Source: Flavobacterium haoranii (GTDB taxonomy: Bacteria > Bacteroidota > Bacteroidia > Flavobacteriales > Flavobacteriaceae). Taken from it: a stretch of DNA of 64,000 bases. Under the pieces are notes generated by a model. It did not search any database. It saw only the letters and a list, made by a program, of their open reading frames with translations, and was not told the origin of the DNA. This document shows positions 25,643 through 34,589 of this stretch, one piece after another (within the stretch, counting starts at the first letter, position 1; every line of letters begins with the position of its first letter). Made by a program: the position numbers and the translations under genes. Location of the stretch: positions 1 through 64,000 of the forward strand of contig QKBC01000009.1 of the NCBI GenBank assembly GCA_003246205.1, read 5' to 3'.

Positions 25643-26401
25643 TTAAGAAGAACAGATAATAAACCCTTTGTTCACAGAATTAATCTTTCTTGAACTAAGC
25701 CTGAAAACACCTATTCCTTCTCTGGAATTTGTATTGTTTGTATTTCCCTCGATCGTTGTGATATAGCCGCCTTGAACCGACTCAACTATTCCTGTATGCC
25801 CAAGTCCGCTACCATAAGATATTATAAAAACAGCCCCCGGAACTATTAATTCAGGATCGTTTACAGCATCCTTTGCAGCAATTTTAGACTGAACTGTTTT
25901 ATCCCACTGATACAAACAACCTCCGGTCTTTACTAGTGGATTAACTTGCCCTAATTCTTTAGCTGCTTCATCAAAGCACCAGTATACAAATCCCATACAC
26001 CAAGGATAGCCACCAGACAAACCTACTGATCCTAAATATTCATCCACCATCGGTCCTCTATTACTTCCCAATGGTTCTTCTAGTTCTCCTATCTGAGTTC
26101 GGGCTATTTCTATTACTTTTTGTAAAAAAGCATCATCCGTTGAAGTCACAATAGGAATAGATTCTTCTCCAAATAAAAATTTCCATGTGATCGGTCCTAT
26201 TTTACCATCTGCAATAAGAGGAAAACCATTTTCGTCTAGTGTTCTGCTTTGGTATAATTTCACTGCATTGTGTGTTTTATAACCAAAATCGCCATCCACT
26301 ACCAGATTGGCAATTCCTAATTCATTTATTCTTTCCTGAATGGCTTTAACGATAGTTTTATCGCTCTCTCCTTTTTTTATAATTCTTCCTGGATAATTCA
26401 T
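25643..26401 (-). CDS. peptidoglycan-binding/CHAP-type amidase without signal peptide
   Basis: A 252-residue protein with an N-terminal peptidoglycan-binding domain (about 10-78: IQERINELGI, VDGDFGYKTHNAVKLYQ, ADGKIGPITW) and a C-terminal CHAP/NlpC-like cysteine hydrolase domain (about 92-252). The likely catalytic residues are Cys135 in PWCMGFVYW, His202 in GLGHTGIV and Asn220 in IEGNTNN. This architecture is that of phage-like endolysins and cell-wall amidases. No signal peptide is present, so it needs holin-, lysis- or injection-type export, or acts only after lysis. It is the last gene of a four-gene minus-strand run and lies 12 bases from the gene upstream of it. Confidence 0.85.
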   Translation of the reverse strand: MNYPGRIIKKGESDKTIVKAIQERINELGIANLVVDGDFGYKTHNAVKLYQSRTLDENGFPLIADGKIGPITWKFLFGEESIPIVTSTDDAFLQKVIEIARTQIGELEEPLGSNRGPMVDEYLGSVGLSGGYPWCMGFVYWCFDEAAKELGQVNPLVKTGGCLYQWDKTVQSKIAAKDAVNDPELIVPGAVFIISYGSGLGHTGIVESVQGGYITTIEGNTNNTNSREGIGVFRLSSRKINSVNKGFIICSS

Positions 26402-26413
26402 TGTTTTTGTTTT

Positions 26414-27055
26414 TTAATATTGTTGTAAAATTTCCGGATACGATTTTGAGTTTTTCTTATCCAATTCTATCTTACCGATGGATTCAAAAATTAAAGGAAG
26501 GGTTCGAATCAAATTTCTAATTTCCTGATTTGATTTGCTAAAGGCTTCAAAACCGAATGTAAAAACAATAGCTTCCTTCAGCTTGAATTTAGTAAGTTCA
26601 ATTCCACAGCCTTCATCAATAAATGCTGTAGCATCGACTAATTTTCTAGTATTTAGGTCATACTTCATAATTAACCGATCCTTTGCTACCGGAATCCATT
26701 CGGCTGTGGTACTTCCTGAACTCACAATTTCTGTAATTAAAGGAGCATCCACTAATTTAATACTGTATTTTATCCAAGTATTCAATTGTCCTTCAATCTG
26801 TTCATTGAATTTAAACTCTTTGTTTTTATCTATTTGTTTTTTAATCTCCACGTGGGAAATCATCCCTTCTTCCATTTCTTTTGGGTCTCTGATCTTTATT
26901 CCTAACGAATTGATATCGGGTAACTTTAGATAATAATCGTATCGGGGATAATTATTTTCCTGTTCAAACTGTTGGTTATAAGTTGCAAACCAATGTTCCA
27001 CCTGTTTTTCCTGGCCTTTGTCCAAGAGCCAACGAACCTCTGCACTCTTTACCAT
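26414..27055 (-). CDS. unidentified 213-residue cytoplasmic protein
   Basis: I do not recognise this protein. It has no signal peptide or membrane helix. Its middle shows a series of strands with alternating charged residues (GIKIRDP, HVEIKKQ, WIKYSIKL, KDRLIMKYDL, GIELTKFKL, FTFGFEAF), a pattern that recalls the CYTH/triphosphate-tunnel barrel, but the N-terminal ExExK signature of that family is not clear. It sits between the amidase (12-base gap) and the 710-residue protein (36-base gap), so it should be cotranscribed and cofunctional with them. Confidence 0.7.
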   Translation of the reverse strand: MVKSAEVRWLLDKGQEKQVEHWFATYNQQFEQENNYPRYDYYLKLPDINSLGIKIRDPKEMEEGMISHVEIKKQIDKNKEFKFNEQIEGQLNTWIKYSIKLVDAPLITEIVSSGSTTAEWIPVAKDRLIMKYDLNTRKLVDATAFIDEGCGIELTKFKLKEAIVFTFGFEAFSKSNQEIRNLIRTLPLIFESIGKIELDKKNSKSYPEILQQY

Positions 27056-27091
27056 CTTTTTTTAGCTTTATAATGTTTTACTGTATGCGGT

Positions 27092-29224
27092 TCAAGACTT
27101 CAATCTGGGAATCTCTAGAGTTGTCGATTCTTTATAATTCAAACTCTCCGTTGTTATCTTTATCAAATTATAGTTTTCATCAAAATACTTTACAGAATAG
27201 TTAATATCTTGGCTATTTTGTTTTCCGGGAATAATAAAACTAAAATTGAAACTTCTTTTTGACGAAGCTTTAATATCTTCTTTTAAGATGTCAAAATTGA
27301 AAAGACTTTGCGAATTGACAACCTCAACATCGAGTTGAATGCGCCCAACTTTTTTCGGTTGGGGAGCTATATCCACCTTAATGTACCTTCTTAAATCAGA
27401 ATCTTGGGAGCTTTGTGTATTAATTTCCTTTTGAATATCTTCTACAATTTCGTATTTCAATTCTATACTATTTAGCGTTTTGCTATTCAATATTGCATTT
27501 ATGGCATCATAAGTAATCTCTTTTGATTCATTGGATTTCAATACCGGAAACGTTTGGAAAAAAGTTTGATTAAAAAAAACTTCTTTGCTTTCATCCACAA
27601 CAATTATATCACTTAAAACACAATCAGATAATGAGAAATTCTCTAATGTAATTGTCTTCTTGTCATTGTCTAACGATGCTTCTATTGCATTTCCGATTGT
27701 TTTATTGATGTTTGTATCTATAATACTTGAATCTTTGATCTCTTTATAAATGAAATTTAAATTAGCATATTGAGATATTCCATTTTGCAAAGCATTGAAA
27801 AGAAGATTGGAATCCCTAAGCGATTCTGTTTCGTAATTAAGTTGGTAATATTTTCCGTCTTTCACTACGGTGGCGCCTTGTAAAAGGTTATTTCCTGTTA
27901 TTTCAATCTCTGCATCCGGCAAGTCGTTAGGAAAAAGAAATCGAATGTCATTTTCGTCATCCAGAAAACTGTTTCTTTTGAGCTCTAATTCAAGTTTAGC
28001 ACTATCAAATCCGGAAAAATCCGGACCAATTGCAAAATCGAATACCACTTTAGACAATTCTTCTTGTGCACCTTCTACATTCGCAAAAAAAGAGATTTCT
28101 ACGCAGGGACTGAAATCATCTGATGTTCTTGCTATGAAATATTTTTTAGGAACAATCAGAAACGTATTGGGCTGAAGTGTTGACTTATAAATTGTTAGGA
28201 TGTTGAAAGGAAATGCGGTAATGTTTATTTGCTGAAACTCTGAAAAATCATCATTTAACTTGAATGGATTCGTTTCAATTATTTCATCATTTAATGTTTT
28301 AAACAAACCACTTGACAGATTAAAATTTAAAGTTTGATTGTGTTTGTAGATGTACGTAGACTTCACAATTGTTTCGGTCTCTTTGGGTAAAGACATTTTT
28401 ACCTTTTTATCCGCAACTCTTGCATCAACTGCTTTCGCTTTTATAACGTCGCCTTTTCTAAAATTTAAAGTACTTACTTTTAATTTTCCCAAAGTATTTG
28501 CTTTCATCACAATATCTCTGGATAGATTTTTACGTAAAGCCGTCATCGGATTTAATGAAATAATCGGGCGGAACTTTACTTCGGTATATCCTTTAAATTC
28601 AAAATACAAATCAATACTACATTTTAACGCCTCGATTTTGGTAATGAGATTCGTAAAAGCAATTTTAACCGCTTCGTCTTTCAAATTAAATTCAATATAA
28701 TTACTATCGTCATGAATTACTCCGGTAATCAGGATTGTTTCATCATTGGAAACTTTTAACTGTAATGTGGCCTGAGTTAACGATAGATTGATGTTTTGTT
28801 GCGAACTTGATCTACTCTTTAAAAGCTGGTATGATACTAAAAGACTACCTAGGCAACCTTTTATATTTCCTTCTGCATCAAATACATTTTCGTAGTAAAA
28901 AATGGTTTGTTTGTAAGGTGTTATCTGAATTTGAGGAAATACCATTTGTACTTTACTATCCTCATAGGCTTCAAATTTAGATCCTTCCTTAAACTCGTCC
29001 GTATTTTTTATAAAAGGATTGTATTCTTTTTGTGTTTTGATCAACGGGATTATCCTTTTTTTAATTTCTATTGATTTCACTACGGGATGAGCTACTATTA
29101 CCGATTTTTTTCCAATCACATTTTTTCCCAATACAGTAACGGGAGCTGCCGGTTCCAGATTAAATCTGTTAACAGGAACCAATTTTTCTCCTTTGATTTT
29201 ATATACTTTTTGAGTGTCTGGCAT
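27092..29224 (-). CDS. unidentified 710-residue beta-rich protein
   Basis: I do not recognise this protein. ATG 29224 (MPDTQKVYKIKG) is preferred over the longer frame, which begins at a TTG overlapping the stop codon of the gene before it. There is no signal peptide and no hydrophobic helix. The sequence is a run of short strands rich in Ile/Lys/Thr/Asn, with Pro-rich segments near the start (RFNLEPAAPVTVLGK) and long stretches that look like stacked beta-sandwich domains. Only two or three Cys are present. It lies between the 677- and 213-residue proteins in one minus-strand run. Structural or scaffold roles are possible; none is supported by a motif. Confidence 0.75.
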   Translation of the reverse strand: MPDTQKVYKIKGEKLVPVNRFNLEPAAPVTVLGKNVIGKKSVIVAHPVVKSIEIKKRIIPLIKTQKEYNPFIKNTDEFKEGSKFEAYEDSKVQMVFPQIQITPYKQTIFYYENVFDAEGNIKGCLGSLLVSYQLLKSRSSSQQNINLSLTQATLQLKVSNDETILITGVIHDDSNYIEFNLKDEAVKIAFTNLITKIEALKCSIDLYFEFKGYTEVKFRPIISLNPMTALRKNLSRDIVMKANTLGKLKVSTLNFRKGDVIKAKAVDARVADKKVKMSLPKETETIVKSTYIYKHNQTLNFNLSSGLFKTLNDEIIETNPFKLNDDFSEFQQINITAFPFNILTIYKSTLQPNTFLIVPKKYFIARTSDDFSPCVEISFFANVEGAQEELSKVVFDFAIGPDFSGFDSAKLELELKRNSFLDDENDIRFLFPNDLPDAEIEITGNNLLQGATVVKDGKYYQLNYETESLRDSNLLFNALQNGISQYANLNFIYKEIKDSSIIDTNINKTIGNAIEASLDNDKKTITLENFSLSDCVLSDIIVVDESKEVFFNQTFFQTFPVLKSNESKEITYDAINAILNSKTLNSIELKYEIVEDIQKEINTQSSQDSDLRRYIKVDIAPQPKKVGRIQLDVEVVNSQSLFNFDILKEDIKASSKRSFNFSFIIPGKQNSQDINYSVKYFDENYNLIKITTESLNYKESTTLEIPRLKS

Positions 29225-29298
29225 GTTTCTATAGTTTAAATTTTTTCTTTTGAAGGAAAAAGGAGAACATTTCATTCTCCTTTTTCTTTTTAAAATAC

Positions 29299-31332
29299 TC
29301 AACTTGAGAACTCATCTCTTATTTTTTGAATATCTTTATTCTTAGCCTCTGTGTCAGTTGGTATTTCAAATAACACATCTCCTTCTAAATAATCCAACTC
29401 CATGTAAGGTGTGGTAATTGTTACTTTTTTGTTTTTATTACCTATCTTTCCTTTACAAGTATATTTGATCTTGTATTTGGTATTCTTAATATCATACCCG
29501 GATTCATACCATACACGATAAGGAATAAGATCTTCATAATTTTCTGAAGTGAACTTAAACTTCTTGCTCGACATTTTATCTACTTTAAAAGTCACTTCCA
29601 GCGTATCGCATTCGTACAATTCTTCTGTTGACAAAGTATAATTAATCATGTTTTCAATAGGCAGCGGAATGAACAATTTGGTCCCTTCAAATTCAAACTC
29701 GTACTCTTTGTCTTTAATTTTTACGCGTTTGTCCTTTTCATACATAATGTTTTCTCGAACTTTTACTTTATTTCCGTCTGCTCCCTGATTTTTAACAAAG
29801 TCGAAAACAAAAGCGTTTGTATTCATAGATCTATCGTTCCATGTAGCTGGTAAAATGGCATCAATTTCTTTACCGGATCTGGATGTTGTTTTTACATAAG
29901 GTGTTCCTCCTGGTGCTAACATTCTACCGGAACTTTTCCATACAATACTTCCATTAGAATCAGGGTAACCTACTTCAATAGACACTTGGCTAACCGGACT
30001 GTCATTCACAATATCGCCGTCTTTATCCATTTTAATTAAGCCACCGTTCAAAGAAGCGATCACCTGTACTTTTCTCCAGTCTTCGTCTAAACGCACTTCA
30101 GTAATGTATTTTTCAAGATCTTTTTTTGCCGCTTCTCCTGACTTTGTAGTCAACGGAGTTAAATTAGCATCAATCTTTGAGCTCATTACCTCAATAGCAG
30201 AAAACTTAATTTCATCTGTAAATTTGACTTTACGTATTTGTTTTCCTGATTTTATACTTAATCCTACTCCTATATCACCTCTTAAAAAACGGAAGAAACT
30301 ACTTTTTACTTTTGGATCATCTGCAGGTGTAAATTGTTTTTCCGGTTTATCAAAAATCTCTTTTTGTACCAATTGAAAAGCAAAATCCCGCTGTTTTGAC
30401 AATAATTCTTTCTCAAATTTTTCTCTTTCCTCGTTTGTAAATTGGGAATCGGTAATTACTTCAGATATAATACCTCCGCTGGTTACAATCTTTTCGTACT
30501 CATGCTCCCAGCTTAAACTTACAAATGAAACTTCGGCTTTTACTTTTGAAGAAAAATAGCTGTGAACTTTTTCTACATCTATAGTTGTTTTGATCGTTGT
30601 AGTTGGCAGATACGCTTTATACTTGATATTGTTTACAACTTGTAAATCATTAGTACCATTCTCTAATGAACTTTTAACCACAGAAGCACTATTTCTTCCC
30701 ATTAAAACAGAGAAAGAGTTTTCTCCAAGTCCGAAAGTCGTTCCGGGACCATCGCCTTGTACATTAAAAGACCATGGATTTGCTCCTCCAAACGGATTTT
30801 CTTTAGATTCTTCTCCTACAATACGCAAAGAAATATTATTTTCTACTAACTGTATCGGGCGAACATTTGTTTCGTTGAAATCTCTGTCAACTCCTTTTTT
30901 ATACGAAAACAACCCAAATAATTTCCCTTGTCTGTTGTTGTTATGCTGTGTATGTAATCTGTCTTTCAATTTATCGATTGCTTTTTTCAATAACTCTTCC
31001 GGTACATCGATTGTAGAAGTCAAAGTTGTGTAAGCACCTGCTTCTTCTTCTAATCCTTCTGCTCCGATTACTGTTGAAGAATCTCCTTCTGATTTAAAAA
31101 CCTGCATTGAAAATTTATACTTTCCATCTTTTCCCGGCTCTTTTGCTAATCTTGGAGTTGCCGGATAATAATAAAATTGCATAGGTTCATTTCCTTCCCG
31201 AAGTTCAATGTTATTCGGATCTGGTGAAAAAACAATTGAGAAATCAGCTCCATCTTCCTTCTCTAATAAAATTTCTACTGTCCCGGCTCCTGCATGTGGA
31301 TAACCTAGGGGCTGTGGTTTTAATGTTGGCAT
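29299..31332 (-). CDS. unidentified 677-residue protein, first gene of the amidase cassette
   Basis: I do not recognise this protein. It starts MPTLKPQPLGYPHAGAGTVEILLEKEDG, with no signal peptide. The middle (about 280-340) has a charged helical stretch (TNEEREKFEKELLSKQRDF). The rest is beta-rich, with Gly-rich turns (NPFGGANPWSFNVQGDGPGT) and a C-terminal domain with several Lys-rich strands (YRVWYESGYDIKNTKYKIKY). It is the promoter-proximal gene of the run that ends with the peptidoglycan amidase. A 216-base upstream region with a palindromic element separates it from the divergent lipoprotein gene. Confidence 0.75.
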   Translation of the reverse strand: MPTLKPQPLGYPHAGAGTVEILLEKEDGADFSIVFSPDPNNIELREGNEPMQFYYYPATPRLAKEPGKDGKYKFSMQVFKSEGDSSTVIGAEGLEEEAGAYTTLTSTIDVPEELLKKAIDKLKDRLHTQHNNNRQGKLFGLFSYKKGVDRDFNETNVRPIQLVENNISLRIVGEESKENPFGGANPWSFNVQGDGPGTTFGLGENSFSVLMGRNSASVVKSSLENGTNDLQVVNNIKYKAYLPTTTIKTTIDVEKVHSYFSSKVKAEVSFVSLSWEHEYEKIVTSGGIISEVITDSQFTNEEREKFEKELLSKQRDFAFQLVQKEIFDKPEKQFTPADDPKVKSSFFRFLRGDIGVGLSIKSGKQIRKVKFTDEIKFSAIEVMSSKIDANLTPLTTKSGEAAKKDLEKYITEVRLDEDWRKVQVIASLNGGLIKMDKDGDIVNDSPVSQVSIEVGYPDSNGSIVWKSSGRMLAPGGTPYVKTTSRSGKEIDAILPATWNDRSMNTNAFVFDFVKNQGADGNKVKVRENIMYEKDKRVKIKDKEYEFEFEGTKLFIPLPIENMINYTLSTEELYECDTLEVTFKVDKMSSKKFKFTSENYEDLIPYRVWYESGYDIKNTKYKIKYTCKGKIGNKNKKVTITTPYMELDYLEGDVLFEIPTDTEAKNKDIQKIRDEFSS

Positions 31333-31427
31333 TTTTTTAGTTTTTTAAATATTTATGCTTACTCTTTTGTACAGTTTTCGGCGTCCCTGTTATTCGATCG
31401 ATGAGACAAAGTTGAGACTTTACTAAA

Positions 31428-31451
31428 AGGTAATTACCAGGTCTTTACCTG
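31428..31451. promoter_or_regulatory. nested palindromes between divergent genes, candidate operator
   Basis: The ten-base palindrome ggtaattacc (31429-31438) is followed at once by aggtctttacct, so that aggtaa at 31428 can also pair with ttacct at its right end. It lies about 95 bases upstream of the 677-residue gene and about 98 bases upstream of the lipoprotein gene. Function is inferred from position only. Confidence 0.35.
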
Positions 31452-31548
31452 ATTTTAAATAGAAATCAACGGTAGAAAAAAGGGTGTTTTTCCCCTAAAA
31501 TGAGAAATTTCAATACGTTATTTTTGTCAAAATAAATTCACATATATT

Positions 31549-32205
31549 ATGAAATTAATTAAAACTACTCTTATTGTTACTATTATTTCAGTAGTATCAC
31601 TTTTTACTTCATGCGCTACCAAAAAGACTGATGAAGTTACTATGCCACATAACATCATTTCTGTAAAAAAAGGAATTTTGATGAAAGAAACTTATGAAAA
31701 AGGTGTTCAACGTATTATTGAAGATAATCGAGAAAACGGTTCTTATAAAGCAACAGAGTTTGCTTGGATCGATTTGGATTCTTTAAAAAATTATATAAAA
31801 CTATTGGACAAAGTTTCCAAACTAAATAATACTAAAATATCGGGTATCAGAATTTACTTTTCACAATATCCTACTGAAGGATATAATTATTCTCAAGAAG
31901 AAAAGGAACGGCTTATACCAGGTCGAGAAACACTATTCTTTGCGCCTACTATTAAGGCAAATAGAACAAAACTTTCTCAAGCTTATCCTTTACTTGAAAA
32001 CGTTCCTTTCAGCATTCAACATGACGGAACAAATAAATTAGTCGGAAAATTGAAAGTTATTGAGGAACTAACTTTTAAAAATAATAGGCAACTAAGATCT
32101 CTTATGACTACGACAAATAGTGATACTTCTTTAGAGGACAATACTGATGAAACTAGTTTGCTACTTAATGAACTAGCTATGTTTCCTCCTCCAAAAAACA
32201 ATTAA
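31549..32205 (+). CDS. lipoprotein of unknown function
   Basis: A 218-residue protein with a type II signal peptide; the lipobox ends at Cys22 (SLFTSC). The mature part has an N-terminal charged region, a central segment including LDSLKNYIKLLDKVSKLN and ISGIRIYFSQYP, and a Ser/Thr/Asp-rich C-terminus. This resembles flavobacterial lipoproteins that are often annotated only as hypothetical. A TAttTTTG element at 31519-31526 is a likely -7 box. A terminator follows the gene, so it is not firmly in the operon of the two-component genes downstream. Confidence 0.75.
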   Translation: MKLIKTTLIVTIISVVSLFTSCATKKTDEVTMPHNIISVKKGILMKETYEKGVQRIIEDNRENGSYKATEFAWIDLDSLKNYIKLLDKVSKLNNTKISGIRIYFSQYPTEGYNYSQEEKERLIPGRETLFFAPTIKANRTKLSQAYPLLENVPFSIQHDGTNKLVGKLKVIEELTFKNNRQLRSLMTTTNSDTSLEDNTDETSLLLNELAMFPPPKNN

Positions 32206-32213
32206 AAAACATT

Positions 32214-32243
32214 GAGCCATAGCTTTGCTATGGCCTTTTCTAT
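32214..32243 (+). terminator. terminator after the lipoprotein gene
   Basis: An eight-base perfect stem (gccatagc / gctatggc) with a three-base loop and a T-rich tail. Confidence 0.75.
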
Positions 32244-32262
32244 TTTTTAAACCAAAAAATAT

Positions 32263-32928
32263 ATGCGTATACTGCTTTTCTCAACTGAAAACATTAGATT
32301 TTTTTTGATTTTGCTAGAATTTTTTGTGGCACTATTTGGAACGTTCTTTTTTCATAAATTCTCCAAAAGTCCGCTTAAAATACTATTGTTTATTTTATGG
32401 TATACTTTTGTAAACGACATTTTAGGAATTGTAATGCAATATGTATTTAAAACAAACACTAATTTTATCATTTACAATTTTTATCAGGTTATTCGATTTT
32501 CTGCTTTGTTGTGGATATACAGCCAATATGTCAGAAATATCAATAATTATAAAGTAATCACCTTTTTTCAATATTTTTACTTATTCGCCTTTTTAACAAA
32601 CTTTTATTTTGAGGATTTCTGTGAAAGTTATTTTCTGAATACTTTCATCATCGGAGCTTCACTCATAACAATAGCTATCATTATTTATCTTTTTGAAATA
32701 TTGCGATCCGATAAAATTCTTTTTATAACAAAATCATTGATCTTTTGGGTTAGTTTTGCGCATCTTATTTACTTTGTCCCTAATGTTCCTTTTTACATTG
32801 TAAGGAAGTACTATTCTGACTCGAATACTATTCCATTCATATTTATAATCAATTATTTCTTACTTTTAATCTATAATAGTATACTAATTTCAGGATTTAT
32901 ATGGAGCAAAACGGAATCGAAGGAGTAA
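32263..32928 (+). CDS. polytopic membrane protein, putative sensor partner of the histidine kinase
   Basis: A 221-residue, very hydrophobic Phe/Ile/Tyr-rich protein with six or seven membrane helices and only short loops (for example HKFSKSPLK, SQYVRNINNYK, FEILRSDK, VRKYYSDSN). I know of no named family with certainty. Its last 28 bases overlap the start of the histidine kinase gene, which means strong translational coupling and probably a complex. Since that kinase has no sensor domain of its own, this protein may be the signal receiver in the membrane. Confidence 0.7.
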   Translation: MRILLFSTENIRFFLILLEFFVALFGTFFFHKFSKSPLKILLFILWYTFVNDILGIVMQYVFKTNTNFIIYNFYQVIRFSALLWIYSQYVRNINNYKVITFFQYFYLFAFLTNFYFEDFCESYFLNTFIIGASLITIAIIIYLFEILRSDKILFITKSLIFWVSFAHLIYFVPNVPFYIVRKYYSDSNTIPFIFIINYFLLLIYNSILISGFIWSKTESKE

Positions 32929-33662
32929 TTTTTGCCATTCTAGGGCTTACAGGATTATGTTTTGTAATTATCCTGTTAATTGTAATTTTTCAGAAAAAGA
33001 AAAACAAATTACTAATCAAGCAAGTTGAAGAGAAAAAAAACTTTGAGCGGGAAATCATAGAATCACAAATTGAAATAAAAGAACAAACTTTGCGAAATAT
33101 CAGTTGGGAACTGCATGACAACATCGGACAGTTATTAACTCTTGCTAAAATTCAACTTCAAAAAATAGAACACTCTGACACTAAAGAATTGCATAACAAT
33201 CTCACCAACATACTAAATGAGGTTCGTGCACTCTCCAAAGTGACCAATCCTGATTATATAAGCCAGATCACTCTAGAGGATGCCCTGAAACTGGAAATCA
33301 ACCGCTTTAACAGATTGAATTACATTGAGTCTTCTTTAGAAATCAAAGGAAACTCTTTACTTATAAATTCCAAAGCAGAAATCATTATTTTCAGAATTTT
33401 ACAAGAGTTTTTTTCAAATACCATAAAACATTCAAAAGCAACAAAACTTACTGTTATTGTGGAATATGATAACATCAAAAACAGGCTAATCATTGAAGCT
33501 TATGACAACGGAAAAGGGTTTGACACCTCAACTAATTTTGATATGGGAGTGGGTTTACTGAACATGAAAAAAAGAGCCAGCCTTATTCAGGCTGATATCA
33601 AACTGAGTTCTAAAATTGATATTGGAACTAACTTGCGAATTGTGTACGCACAAATTAATTAA
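32901..33662 (+). CDS. sensor histidine kinase (NarL-system HisKA_3 type)
   Basis: A 253-residue kinase with one N-terminal membrane helix (about 8-30), a short coiled-coil linker, the HisKA_3 phosphoacceptor box ISWELHDNIGQ with His72, and an HATPase domain with the N box near KHSKAT and G boxes DNGKGF and GVGLLNMKKRA. There is no periplasmic or PAS domain. It autophosphorylates and should pass the phosphate to the response regulator encoded 36 bases downstream. The start codon lies inside the membrane-protein gene upstream. Confidence 0.92.
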   Translation: MEQNGIEGVIFAILGLTGLCFVIILLIVIFQKKKNKLLIKQVEEKKNFEREIIESQIEIKEQTLRNISWELHDNIGQLLTLAKIQLQKIEHSDTKELHNNLTNILNEVRALSKVTNPDYISQITLEDALKLEINRFNRLNYIESSLEIKGNSLLINSKAEIIIFRILQEFFSNTIKHSKATKLTVIVEYDNIKNRLIIEAYDNGKGFDTSTNFDMGVGLLNMKKRASLIQADIKLSSKIDIGTNLRIVYAQIN

Positions 33663-33698
33663 TTTTTGATTGCATAACAATCATAAAAAATTTCAATC

Positions 33699-34337
33699 AT
33701 GGACAAAAGAACTGTTGCTATTATTGAAGACCATACATTACTATCTGAAGCCATTGCCGGAGTTGTAAATAGCTTTCCTGATTTTTATGTTGCTTTTTTA
33801 TGTAAAAACGGAGCGGAACTGATTGAAAAATTAAAATCCCATAAAGCACCAGAAATTATTCTAATGGATGTTAACATGCCCATCATGAATGGTATAGAAA
33901 CGACAAAGTGGCTATCTGAAAATTATCCGGATATTGATGTCATTGCCTTAACCGTTGAAGAAGATGAACATACCATTCTGAAAATGATAAAAGCAGGTGC
34001 CAAAGGTTATCTACTAAAAGATGTAGATAAAAAAACGTTAGAATATGCTTTGGAAAAAACAGTTGAAACCGGTTTTTATCACAACAATTTAGTTAATAAT
34101 GTACTGCTTAACTCTATAACTGGCAAATCTCCTAAAGAAGAACTGCTAAAAGATTCAGAAATTGAGTTCCTGAAATTAATCTGTACCGAAATGACTTATA
34201 AAGAAATTGCAGATAAAATGAACCTGAGCCCAAAAACGATTGATGGTTACCGAGATAATTTATTTGTAAAATTAAATGTAAAAAACAGGATTGGACTTGT
34301 TATCTATGCTATTAAAAATAAAATTTTTAATATCTAA
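33699..34337 (+). CDS. NarL/FixJ-type response regulator
   Basis: A 212-residue transcription factor. The receiver domain (1-120) has acidic pocket Glu10/Asp11, phosphoacceptor Asp57 in LMDVNMP, Thr near residue 86 and Lys in LLKDV. The LuxR-type helix-turn-helix (about 148-210) carries MTYKEIADKMNLSPKTIDGYRDNLFVKLNVKNR. It is the partner of the kinase just upstream. Targets are not evident; the lipoprotein gene and the divergent amidase cassette are the nearest candidates. Confidence 0.94.
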   Translation: MDKRTVAIIEDHTLLSEAIAGVVNSFPDFYVAFLCKNGAELIEKLKSHKAPEIILMDVNMPIMNGIETTKWLSENYPDIDVIALTVEEDEHTILKMIKAGAKGYLLKDVDKKTLEYALEKTVETGFYHNNLVNNVLLNSITGKSPKEELLKDSEIEFLKLICTEMTYKEIADKMNLSPKTIDGYRDNLFVKLNVKNRIGLVIYAIKNKIFNI

Positions 34338-34343
34338 CCTCTT

Positions 34344-34571
34344 TTACTCCTCGTAACGTTCCATTTCTCTATCGTAGAATTCGCCCGCAAGAGTGATTAA
34401 ATGCTCCATTTCGCTCTCTAATTCCTTTTCGTCTTCTCCTTCTACGTCTTCTAAAATCTCCACTTCATCGTCTTTTAAATTAATGATGAATTGAGGAAAA
34501 TCTAAATGAATGATAAAAATATCTTCTGGAAAATCAGAATTATCAGCCAGTACAAATTTTGGTAAGTTCAT
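34344..34571 (-). CDS. small acidic conserved protein
   Basis: A 75-residue acidic protein (MNLPKFVLADNSDFPEDIFIIHLDFPQFIINL, then a Glu/Asp-rich helical tail). It looks like a conserved small flavobacterial protein of unknown function. It starts 18 bases after the stop of the MATE transporter gene on the same strand, so it is probably cotranscribed with it. It ends 6 bases from the convergent response regulator gene. Confidence 0.65.
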   Translation of the reverse strand: MNLPKFVLADNSDFPEDIFIIHLDFPQFIINLKDDEVEILEDVEGEDEKELESEMEHLITLAGEFYDREMERYEE

Positions 34572-34589
34572 ATATTTTATATTTATTTT

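Noticed and set aside
26535..26933. 132-residue open frame opposite the 213-residue cassette gene
   Set aside because: Antisense shadow. Its length follows from the A/T-rich opposite gene, and no start signal or motif was found.
30590..31033. 147-residue open frame on the plus strand opposite the 677-residue protein gene
   Set aside because: Antisense to a complete gene, Ser/Pro/Phe-rich antisense composition, no signal peptide or family motif. The minus-strand frame is longer and has sensible neighbours.
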